In this document: positions 1-7,165 of the stretch, piece by piece
Numbering within the stretch: position 1 is the stretch's first letter
Layout: each line of letters opens with the position of its first letter
NCBI GenBank assembly: GCA_016716635.1
Contig: JADJVZ010000012.1
Span: forward strand, 124,001-188,000
Source: Micropruina sp.
GTDB taxonomy: Bacteria; Actinomycetota; Actinomycetes; Propionibacteriales; Propionibacteriaceae
Direction of reading: 5' to 3'
DNA: 64,000 bases
The notes under the pieces: generated by a model
Told to the model about the DNA's origin: nothing
Databases searched by the model: none
The model's input: the letters and a program-made list of their open reading frames with translations, nothing else
Position numbers and translations under genes: made by a program

Positions 1-2
1 CG

Positions 3-416
3 GCCGCCTCGGACCCCACCAGCCAGTGGTACGTCGCCCTCGACAAGCCGGCCTGGCAGCCGCCGGGATACGTCTTCCCCATCGCCTGGACGACGCTCTA
101 CACCTCCATCGCCGTCGCCTCGGCCGCGGTGCTGAACGAGCTGGAGGCGCGGGGCGACACGTTCGGCGCGCGCACGTTCGGGGTGGCATTGGTCCGCAAT
201 CAGGCGTTGAACGCGTTCTGGAGTTGGGTGTTCTTCCGCTGGCACAACCTGCCGGCCGCCACGCTGGCCGCGGCCGCGCTGGCCCTGAGTTCGCTCGGCC
301 TAGCCCGCCGCGCAGGGCGCGTTGATCCCAAGCTCGGGGCACTGCTCGCGCCCTACGCGGGCTGGACGACCTTCGCGACGGTCCTCTCAGCGGCCGTGTG
401 GCGGCGGAACCCCTGA
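3..416 (+). CDS. TspO/MBR family protein (5'-truncated)
   Basis: The frame is open from the window edge and encodes WYxxLDKPxWQPPGYVFPIAWTTLYT near the start. This is the signature of the tryptophan-rich TspO/MBR family of five-helix membrane proteins, which bind porphyrins and other small hydrophobic ligands. Later segments NQALNAFWSWVFFRWHNLPAATLAAAAL and LLAPYAGWTTFATVLSAAVW fit the family's last membrane helices. It ends at a TGA after RRNP. The N-terminus lies outside the window. It sits just left of the mobile island and is probably chromosomal core. Confidence 0.8.
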   Translation, partial: AASDPTSQWYVALDKPAWQPPGYVFPIAWTTLYTSIAVASAAVLNELEARGDTFGARTFGVALVRNQALNAFWSWVFFRWHNLPAATLAAAALALSSLGLARRAGRVDPKLGALLAPYAGWTTFATVLSAAVWRRNP

Positions 417-567
417 CCCCCAGGTGTGAGCGGCACCCTCGGCCTGCGGTCTGAAGTTCATCCGGAACGGTGGGTACTGCCACTCCCACCGGATCCATCG
501 ACCGGGGGCCGACTTAGCCTGGACGCAAGGACGCTCCGAGGGGGACGTCCGAGCTAAGGAGGACGCT

Positions 568-837
568 ATGTCCGAGCAGCAACACCATGGCTACCGCGAC
601 GATCTCACCGCGGAAAGGGCAGCCCGCATCAACCCCGGCCCCAATGTTGACCATCCCGCCGCGGACGCGGTCGACCGCGACGTCGCCGCCCGCATCAACC
701 CCGCGGGGCTAGCCGCCCCCGAGACCGCCGAGCTCCTCGCCAGGCAGGCGCGCATTAACCCCGGCGGCTACAGCGACGATGAGTTCGACTCAATGCGCGG
801 CCAGCAAGAGCGGATGAACCTCGGTCCACAAAGCTGA
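568..837 (+). CDS. Small hydrophilic protein with four ARINPG-like repeats
   Basis: This 89-residue ORF has a strong ribosome binding site (AAGGAGG) seven bases before its ATG. The protein is acidic, has no cysteine, and shows no signal peptide or membrane segment. It contains four spaced repeats: AARINPGP, AARINPAG, QARINPGG and ERMNLGP. The spacers are alanine- and aspartate-rich. I do not recognise the family. The repeats could be binding motifs in a small stress or scaffold protein, or core units of a processed peptide, but no maturation gene is visible nearby. The gene ends just before the left edge of the island. Confidence 0.7.
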   Translation: MSEQQHHGYRDDLTAERAARINPGPNVDHPAADAVDRDVAARINPAGLAAPETAELLARQARINPGGYSDDEFDSMRGQQERMNLGPQS

Positions 838-1139
838 CTTACTCACAAGGATGCGCTCGGGAGGCAGCACCGAGAGCTCGAGTTCGAAGTCGAAATGCGC
901 ACCCTTCTGCACCTAAGCCCCGCTGTCGCCCTTTTGCCCGATCGTGGCTTTTCAAGGGACAGTTCACGCCTCACATCTGCCCATTCCCAGCCAATGGCGT
1001 GGCGTTCCCTGGCAAGGAGGGGACGTCTTGCGCGCCGGTGATACGCGTGGCACGGCGTCGGAGGCGATGCCAGCATGAGTCTGGCCCTCTTCCGCGTCAT
1101 GGATCTCATGGTTGGACGTTTGACCATTCGAAGCTCTTT
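838..1139. other. Junction region without a recognisable gene
   Basis: About 300 bases between the ARINPG-repeat gene and the IS-A fragment. Several short ORFs exist on both strands, but none has a good ribosome binding site or family-like sequence. A short stretch around 845-905 reads as a charged helical peptide (HRELEFEVEM), which could be decayed transposase sequence, but this cannot be supported. It marks the left edge of the accessory island. Confidence 0.4.
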
Positions 1140-1419
1140 CACCGCCAAGTCATTCACCAAGCTGTGCCGCGAGATCGGCATTCGCCAATCGATGGGCAGG
1201 GTCGGGTCTTGCTTCGACAACGCCGCCGCCGAATCGTTCTTCTCCAGCCTCGAGTGGGAAGTGCTGTCCCGGCACCAGTTCATCGACACCCGCCACGCCC
1301 AGACCGTCGTGCTCGAGTGGTGTTGGGGCTTCTACAACCACACACGCCGACACAGCAGCGCTGGCATGATGGCACCCATCACCTACGAAACCACCGCTCT
1401 CAACCGAGAAGCGGCATAA
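1140..1419 (+). pseudogene. IS3-family transposase OrfB, C-terminal remnant
   Basis: The reading frame encodes the final part of an rve-type DDE integrase core, from TAKSFTKLCREIGIRQSMGRV to TTALNREAA, and ends with TAA at 1419. The DDE motif's final Glu (DNAAAESF) is present, but the two upstream Asp residues are absent because the gene is truncated at 1140. An upstream in-frame ATG at 1075 belongs to unrelated sequence. It is a non-functional remnant. Confidence 0.85.
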
Positions 1420-1449
1420 GGAACCCTCCACGGTTTGGGGTGAACCTCA
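1140..1449 (+). mobile_element. IS-A copy 1: 3' fragment of an IS3-family element
   Basis: These 310 bases match the last 310 bases of IS-A copies 2 and 3 (4844-5153 and 18546-18855) almost exactly, ending in the same terminal sequence TGAACCTCA. They encode only the C-terminal third of the OrfB transposase, including SMGRVGSCFDNAAAESFFSSLE with the last catalytic glutamate. One base differs from the other copies, giving Gly instead of Arg before SCFDN. The left end and the first two catalytic acidic residues are missing, so the fragment cannot move by itself. Confidence 0.9.
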
Positions 1450-1573
1450 AACCTCGTCCCCGGCCGGTCCGCGGCATCGCGGAGGGCGGTTCTGCCCCAC
1501 GCCTCTGACTTCTATCACTGTGAATCGCCTGATCCTAAGGAGCGACATTCAAGATCGCGGCTCGACCGCCAGG

Positions 1574-2485
1574 CTAGCCGATGCGACGACTTTGACTTCG
1601 CGAAAACAACTCATCGAGAAAGGCTGGAAGGGGATCGTGACTATCAGCCCCAAATGAGGAAATATCGAAGCACCAATCCGAATCTTCAGCCCCGGGCGAC
1701 TTCACGAGCCAGGAGAGTATCTTGGCGGCTCGTTCAGCCAGAGGCGTAGTTGGGTTACTCAATGCGTCCAAGGAGGCTCGAACTACCCCAGGATAGTCTC
1801 TTAAGAGCCGGAGATCATTTTGTTGTGGAAGGATCGCACGCTGCAGGGAATATCCGATAATTTGCGAATTACAGAATATCGAATCAGAAAAGTCCGCGCT
1901 CAACTCTGGCTTGGCCCTCCGGCCATCAATAATAACGTCTGACAATGGGCCCATGAACACCGATCCAGTGATAGAACATCCCTCAAAGACCACCTTCACC
2001 AGGCGACCAAATCGACAGCTATCGATCGCCGCCGCACCAAATCTTGCGTTGTCAAATCTGGCGCCGCGGAAATCGACCCTTTTCCACTCGGATCCGCCTC
2101 CCGCCCAATCTCCCGAGCCGAGAGAGGCACTCGATAAGTCTGCTCGTCCGAATCCACAGTCTTCAACTGAAACTCCCCACAGTCTCCAGCCCCGGCATGA
2201 TGCGCCTTCGAGCAAGCAATTCTTGAGTCTCGTGCCAAAAAGGCGGAGTTCGTCCAAGAGGGCAGCTCGAAGGTCGAGTGACTCCCATAGTGGCCCGAGG
2301 GTCACATTTGGGTCTCCGACCACATAGGTCCCAGAAAAGGAGAAGCCTCGCAGGTCATAGCGACCTTCGTCGGTTCGGGCTACGCACTGTGGCCGGGATC
2401 CCTGGCCCAGAAGCCAGGCTTGGACTTCACGCCGAGAGGCGGGGTCCATTCGAGCCCATCGCGACACGAGATCCGCCTTCCTCAT
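1574..2485 (-). CDS. Pentapeptide-repeat-like protein, candidate immunity protein for the upstream Rhs tip
   Basis: This 303-residue protein has no signal peptide. Residues about 70-190 contain irregular A(D/N)LxF-like units (LRAALLDELRLFGTRLKNCLLEGASC, DLSSASLG, DFRGARFDNARF, VVFEGCSITGSVF), as expected for a right-handed quadrilateral beta-helix. The C-terminal 90 residues are helical and resemble ALSNPTTPLAERAAKILSWLV-type repeats. The start is 11 bases after the stop of the Rhs remnant on the same strand, which is the usual position of an immunity gene in a polymorphic toxin locus. Its base composition is less GC-rich than flanking core genes. The immunity role is inferred from position only. 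Confidence 0.65.
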   Translation of the reverse strand: MRKADLVSRWARMDPASRREVQAWLLGQGSRPQCVARTDEGRYDLRGFSFSGTYVVGDPNVTLGPLWESLDLRAALLDELRLFGTRLKNCLLEGASCRGWRLWGVSVEDCGFGRADLSSASLGSGDWAGGGSEWKRVDFRGARFDNARFGAAAIDSCRFGRLVKVVFEGCSITGSVFMGPLSDVIIDGRRAKPELSADFSDSIFCNSQIIGYSLQRAILPQQNDLRLLRDYPGVVRASLDALSNPTTPLAERAAKILSWLVKSPGAEDSDWCFDISSFGADSHDPLPAFLDELFSRSQSRRIG

Positions 2486-2496
2486 TGGATCACTCC

Positions 2497-4012
2497 TTAC
2501 CCATGGAAGAGCCCGATGCCAAGCCCAAAGTCAGCATATCCGTTGAAGTGGGCACCCCACTGAGCCTGCGTCGTGAAGTCCCACCATCGGCCGGAGGCCG
2601 GATCCATGACGTCCGGCCCGTAGTATCCGGCTTTCGTGGTCCACAAGTGCGCCAAGGTGGAATCCGCATCTATATACATTTTGGCTTGACGATCGATCAT
2701 GGTCCCGCGAGTCGCGTCTGCTACCTTCGGATTCGCCAAGTTGATCAGCTCCTTGCTGGACGCAGGAATCAACCCATTGTTGAAATCAGTCACTGCTTGG
2801 TCCAAATGCGCCGTTAGCTTCGCGGTTTCTACATCGATCGGCGCCGTCTTTGCGGCCCTGCCGGCTTGGATGATGGCGTTGTTAGCAGCCATGTCGTCGG
2901 CGATCGTTGAAGCCATTCGCTCGCCCGTGTTGATTGCGGCGGCGCCACCTTCAACTTCGCCCGCTCCAGTGAACATGCTGGCTATGTAGGGCACCGCCAT
3001 ACCACCGGCGAAGGCTACCGAGTCCGTATTGGCGCCATGCGTTTTGGCGATGTTGAAGAAGGCACCTCCAGGACTCCACCCGGTGGCCCATGCCACGATC
3101 CAGAAGATAGGGGGGGTGCCTACATCCAAGGTCCCCTGGCCGAGGCCCCAGAGGAAATCCGTGGGCTTCCCCCAGTTGACCGGTCGGCTCGGCCTGGATG
3201 CCCACCCGCCCTGCTTCCCCGTCCCCCCTCGTGCCTCGAAGTCGCGCGAAGTGCCTGCGCCGCTGTTTTCGCCCGTGGGAGCATCCGGGGCCGAGGCAAC
3301 AGATCCATACAAAGAGCAAGTCGCGCCACCTGTCCCGCATGCGACCATCAGCCCGGTGGGGTCGGTGTGGTTGATGGGTTCGTGGCCGGTGTAGCTGTAG
3401 CCGTTGAGCGTGTGGGTGTTGGTCGTGTCGAGGATGGGGTCAAGGGTGAGGAATTGGCCGAGGGTGGGGTCGTAGGCGCGGGCGCCCATGTCGATGATGC
3501 CGGTGGTGGGGCTGGTGGGTTTGTTGAGGAAGCCGCGTCCGGTGGTGAGGGGCCAGGGGGTGAAGTCTGTGGATTGGTCGAGGGGGTTGCCGTAGGGGTC
3601 GTACCAGTGTTGGGAGGTGTAGCTGGTGGTCCAGTCGGCGGCCAGGGTGGCGGTGCCGTTGGGATCGGTGAACAGCGCGGTGAGGGTTCCGGTGCCCACG
3701 GTGGGTGCGGTGCGTTCGGCGATGAGGGTGCCGGCGTGGTTGTAGCGGCGGCTGCCGGTGATGGTTCCGCTGGTGGTGCGGGTGAATTCTTGTTCGCCGA
3801 GGTAGAGGGTCGTGCTGGTGGGGTCGCGGCGGATAAGGACGTTGCCGTCGGTGCCACGGACGTAGGTGGTGGCGGGGGTGCCGTTGACGTTGAGTTGGGT
3901 GAGGTTGTTGCGGTTGTCGTAGGTGAGGGTTTGGGCATTCGCACCAACGGTGCGTTGGGTGACGTTTCCGGTGCTGTCGTACGCGGAGTGAGTGGTGGTG
4001 CCGACCGGGGTC
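2497..4012 (-). pseudogene. Rhs/YD-repeat protein, C-terminal part with toxin-like tip (5'-truncated)
   Basis: The minus-strand frame encodes YD repeats (SAYDSTGNVTQR, LTYDNRNNLTQL), an Rhs core (WYDPYGNPLDQ, MGARAYDPTLGQFLTLDPI, HTDPTG) and a variable tip of about 260 residues. The tip has hydrophobic segments (GTPPIFWIVAWATGW) and ends in GRWWDFTTQAQWGAHF, which looks like the C-terminal end of a nuclease-type or other toxin domain but is not firmly recognised. The N-terminal secretion and shell-forming part is missing: at about 4012-4014 the frame runs into antisense orfA of IS-A. It may be an orphan rhsCT cassette usable for recombination, or dead. The pentapeptide-like gene follows it. 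Confidence 0.75.
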
Positions 4013-4013
4013 C

Positions 4014-4203
4014 CGGGGTGAACGAGGGCACGCTGGGGAACTGGGTGAACCAGGCGCGTGCTGCCCGGGAGGGTCACGGTGAACTGGCCAAGGACGACTA
4101 TGAGGAGTTGCGACGGCTTCGGGCTGAGGTCGCCGAACTGCGAATGGAGCGTGATGTCCTCAAGCGTTCCGTGGTCTTGTGGGTGAAAGAGGCGACGAAG
4201 TGA
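4014..4203 (+). pseudogene. IS3-family OrfA, C-terminal remnant
   Basis: The frame reads GVNEGTLGNWVNQARAAR and then a leucine-zipper-like stretch (ELRRLRAEVAELRMERDVLKRSVVLWVKEATK) typical of IS3-family OrfA proteins, which bind the element's ends and multimerise. The first part of the helix-turn-helix is missing at the Rhs junction. The TGA stop overlaps the GTG start of orfB, giving translational coupling. Confidence 0.75.
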
Positions 4204-5123
4204 GCGTGGCACGCTTTATCGCTGACCAGAAGACCTTTTGGCGGGTGCCCGTCGCGGTGTGTTGTGCCTTGCTCGGGGTGAGCGTGTCGTGGTTCTACAA
4301 GTGGTGGCCCCGCGCTCAGGCCGGTGGCCCGGCGACGAAGCGGGCGAAGCGTCGCGCCGAGGTGGATGCGGCGGTCAAGAACGCGTTCGACGCGGCCCGT
4401 GGCCTGCATGGCTCACCGCGGCTGGTGGTCGACCTCCGCGATGCCGGCTGGACCATCTCGGAGAAAACGGTGGCTGACTCGATGCGCCGCCAACAGCTCG
4501 TGGCAAGGAAGATCAGGCGTCGTAACGGCCTCACGAGGCAGGACAAGACAGCACCGAAGTTCCCTGACCTACTCAAACGCCACTTCACCGCCGCCGCACC
4601 GAATTGTCGCTGGGTTGGCGACATGACCGAGATCCCGACCGATCAGGGAAAGCTGTACCTGGCTACCGTGATCGACCTTTACAGCCGGCGCCTTCTCGGC
4701 GCGGCGACCGGGCTCCATCCCGACGCCAACTTGGCCTGTGCCGCAATCAAGATGGCCGTCGCGACCAGGGGTGGCAAAGCCACGATCTGGCGTGAAGACC
4801 AGACGCAGCAGGTGATCTTCCACACCGACCGCGGCTCGACCTACACCGCCAAGTCATTCACCAAGCTGTGCCGCGAGATCGGCATTCGCCAATCGATGGG
4901 CAGGGTCCGGTCTTGCTTCGACAACGCCGCCGCCGAATCGTTCTTCTCCAGCCTCGAGTGGGAAGTGCTGTCCCGGCACCAGTTCATCGACACCCGCCAC
5001 GCCCAGACCGTCGTGCTCGAGTGGTGTTGGGGCTTCTACAACCACACACGCCGACACAGCAGCGCTGGCATGATGGCACCCATCACCTACGAAACCACCG
5101 CTCTCAACCGAGAAGCGGCATAA
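4200..5123 (+). CDS. IS3-family transposase OrfB (IS-A)
   Basis: This 307-residue protein has an HTH_21-like N-terminal region (ALLGVSVSWFYKWWPRA, GLHGSPRLVVDLRDAGWTISEKTVADSMRRQQL) and an rve integrase core. The catalytic triad is visible: Asp in WVGDMTEIPT, Asp in IFHTDRGSTYT and Glu in DNAAAESFF. The GTG at 4200 overlaps the orfA stop and gives the usual N-terminus VSVARFIADQKTFWRV; an ATG at 4179 is also in frame. The same protein, minus its first 19 codons, is encoded by copy 3. It could supply transposase in trans to intact relatives. Confidence 0.88.
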   Translation: MSVARFIADQKTFWRVPVAVCCALLGVSVSWFYKWWPRAQAGGPATKRAKRRAEVDAAVKNAFDAARGLHGSPRLVVDLRDAGWTISEKTVADSMRRQQLVARKIRRRNGLTRQDKTAPKFPDLLKRHFTAAAPNCRWVGDMTEIPTDQGKLYLATVIDLYSRRLLGAATGLHPDANLACAAIKMAVATRGGKATIWREDQTQQVIFHTDRGSTYTAKSFTKLCREIGIRQSMGRVRSCFDNAAAESFFSSLEWEVLSRHQFIDTRHAQTVVLEWCWGFYNHTRRHSSAGMMAPITYETTALNREAA

Positions 5124-5230
5124 GGAACCCTCCACGGTTTGGGGTGAACCTCATTCCTTGGTTTCCGCGGGACCGGCCCAAGACGGTGGCCGGGATCTGA
5201 GGCTGTCTCAGTTGCTCCGGGGACCGGTTG

Positions 5231-6892
5231 CTATTGGGTGATGTCGACGTCGTCGAGGTTGACGGTGGTGGCGTTGACGTCGGGGTAGAGCTGGATGCGG
5301 AGGTTGGTGTGGGGGGTGGTGGCTTGGATGCAGGTGCTGATTTGGGTCCAGGTGTTGTTGGGCAGGTTGGCGTAGTGGGTGCTGCTGGTTTCGTTGCTGA
5401 GTCCGCCGGTGAGCCAGAGGTTGAAGTTTCCTGAGGCGCCTTGTCCGGCGCCTTCGGTTCGGACCCAGGCGGTGGCGCAGTAGGTGTTCCGGGTGTTGAT
5501 GGTGAGGGGGATGTCGGTGTAGACGGAGCCGCCTGTGCCGCTGGTGTTGGTGGCCAGGTATTTGTTTCCGGAGTGGGGTGGGGTGGTGGTGGAGGTGTAG
5601 ATCGCTTGGTTGGTGTTGGCTGTGGCGGTCCAGCCGCCGGATTCCATGCTGCCGTTGGGCACCAGTGATTGGTGCACGTCGACGTCGTCGAGGTTGACGG
5701 TGGTGGCGTTGACGTCGGGGTAGAGCTGGACGCGGAGGTTGGTGTGGGGGGTGGTGGCTTGGATGCAGGTGCTGATTTGGGTCCAGGTGTTGTTGGGCAG
5801 GTTGGCGTAGTGGGTGCTGCTGGTTTCGTTGCTGAGTCCGCCCGTGAGCCAAAGGTTGAAGTTTCCTGAGGCGCCTTGTCCGGCGCCTTCGGTTCGGACC
5901 CAGGCGGTGGCGCAGTAGGTGTTCCGGGTGTTGATGGTGAGGGGGATGTCGGTGTAGACGGAGCCGCCTGCGCCGCTGGTGTTGGTGGCCAGGTATTTGT
6001 TACCGGAGTGGGGTGGGGTGGTGGTGGAGGTGTAGATCGCTTGGTTGGTGTTAGCTGTGGCGGTCCAGCCGCCGGATTCCATGCCCCCATTCGGTACCAG
6101 GGAGACTGGGCCGCCCGCGAAACTCCAGACGGTCTGTCCGCGTTGGCTCATGACGAGGTTGCCGTCATTTTGAATGATGAGGGATCCGCCCGGGTGCGTG
6201 CCTGTGCCCGAGGCCCAGGAGATGCCGCCGTCGCTGTAGCGGGTGACTTGAAGGTCACCGGTTGCGCTGAAGCGAAGGAAGGAGCTGGTGGCTTGGGAGG
6301 TTTCGAGCCATTTGACGGTGCTTCCTTGCATGAGGGTCAGTGTTCCGTTGGTCCCGTAGTTTAGGTGACTGCTGTGGTCCGGGCTCCGGAGCGACTGCCC
6401 TGGCAGCATGGTGGTGCCGCTCGGCAGGGTTGAATAAAGGGGGGTCTTGTTGTCCCACAGGAGTTGACCTGCCGCGCTGTAGATGCTGGCGTGGCCGTAG
6501 TCGAGAACGACCAGTTGGGCTCCGGCATAGTCCTGAGTCGTGCTTGCCCACACGGGTTGGTTTGATCCGTTGTAGATCAAAAGGTTTCCGTCCGCCTGCT
6601 GCCGAAGACTCATGTTGCTCCCGCTGGTGCCGCTTGCCCAGATGACGCCGTTGGGGCTGGTGCTGGTGGGCCCGTAGAGCACGAGGTTGCCATCGGTTTG
6701 CATGGCGAGGGTGGTGTCGCCGCTGGGTGAGGCGATCGTTCCGCCCGCGTTGAGGGTTCCCCCAGCGGCGAGGATGTTGGTTCCGGCGGCTTCGGCTCGT
6801 TGAACGGTCGCGCTGAGGCAGGTGAGCGCCAAGGCGAAAATGAGTAGCGATGCCAGGTACACCTTGGCGGCCTTTGGGGTGGTCATGGTCAT
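5231..6892 (-). CDS. Secreted bulb-type lectin protein with two tandem carbohydrate-binding-like modules
   Basis: The protein has an N-terminal signal peptide (AKVYLASLLIFALALTCLSATVQRAEA). Next come B-lectin repeats with the mannose-binding style motif QxDGNLVLY (TLAMQTDGNLVLYG, QQADGNLLIYNG, IIQNDGNLVMSQ), and two nearly identical modules of about 145 residues starting LVPNGxMESGGWTATANTNQ. These modules look like CBM4_9-type beta-sandwiches. It is predicted to be secreted and to bind sugars. The start was set at 6892 (MTMTTPKAAK); an in-frame ATG at 6886 is an alternative, and the frame is open further upstream. No catalytic domain is present. It is divergent from the DNRLRE/Rhs genes across a 270-base intergenic region. 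Confidence 0.8.
   Translation of the reverse strand: MTMTTPKAAKVYLASLLIFALALTCLSATVQRAEAAGTNILAAGGTLNAGGTIASPSGDTTLAMQTDGNLVLYGPTSTSPNGVIWASGTSGSNMSLRQQADGNLLIYNGSNQPVWASTTQDYAGAQLVVLDYGHASIYSAAGQLLWDNKTPLYSTLPSGTTMLPGQSLRSPDHSSHLNYGTNGTLTLMQGSTVKWLETSQATSSFLRFSATGDLQVTRYSDGGISWASGTGTHPGGSLIIQNDGNLVMSQRGQTVWSFAGGPVSLVPNGGMESGGWTATANTNQAIYTSTTTPPHSGNKYLATNTSGAGGSVYTDIPLTINTRNTYCATAWVRTEGAGQGASGNFNLWLTGGLSNETSSTHYANLPNNTWTQISTCIQATTPHTNLRVQLYPDVNATTVNLDDVDVHQSLVPNGSMESGGWTATANTNQAIYTSTTTPPHSGNKYLATNTSGTGGSVYTDIPLTINTRNTYCATAWVRTEGAGQGASGNFNLWLTGGLSNETSSTHYANLPNNTWTQISTCIQATTPHTNLRIQLYPDVNATTVNLDDVDITQ
5241..6100 (-). repeat. 435-bp tandem duplication inside the lectin gene
   Basis: Two copies (about 5241-5675 and 5676-6100) are almost identical in DNA, with a measured period of 435 bases (145 codons). 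For example, GTCGACGTCGTCGAGG starts at 5243 and again at 5678. Only a few base changes separate them, such as GTGCCGCTGG versus GCGCCGCTGG. The low divergence means a recent duplication or gene conversion. Confidence 0.93.
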
Positions 6893-7165
6893 TCTTATAC
6901 GCCTATCTGGAGCCTCCGAACACCCCTTCTCGAAAATTGCGCGCAAAATGCAACGAATTATCACGATCGCAGATGAGGTAATTGTGGCGGCGCGCCGACT
7001 TGCGGAGTCTTGGTCTGCGGAAGGGGTTCCATGTGAGTTTCCGGGGTGCTAACTTCCAGCTAAGCGCATACCCACCCCCTGGGTTCCTGGCCCTGAGCTC
7101 TGTGTTGAGCGGGGTGTTTGTGCGTCGATTTATGGGCGTTGTGCGTTCACGATTAGGTGGGTTTA

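Larger units (their letters stand above)
4014..5153 (+). mobile_element. IS-A copy 2: IS3-family element lacking its left end
   Basis: It contains the 3' part of orfA and a complete orfB, and ends with CACGGTTTGGGGTGAACCTCA as in copies 1 and 3. The left inverted repeat, which should resemble TGAGGTTCACCCC, is absent because the element begins inside orfA where it joins the Rhs remnant. The right end is therefore defined by comparison among copies. The element is the longest of the three but still lacks one terminus, so it should not transpose as a unit. Confidence 0.85.

Noticed and set aside
3037..4203. 388-residue Gly/Val-rich plus-strand ORF
   Set aside because: It is the antisense frame of the Rhs remnant joined to the real orfA fragment; only the last 60 residues are genuine.
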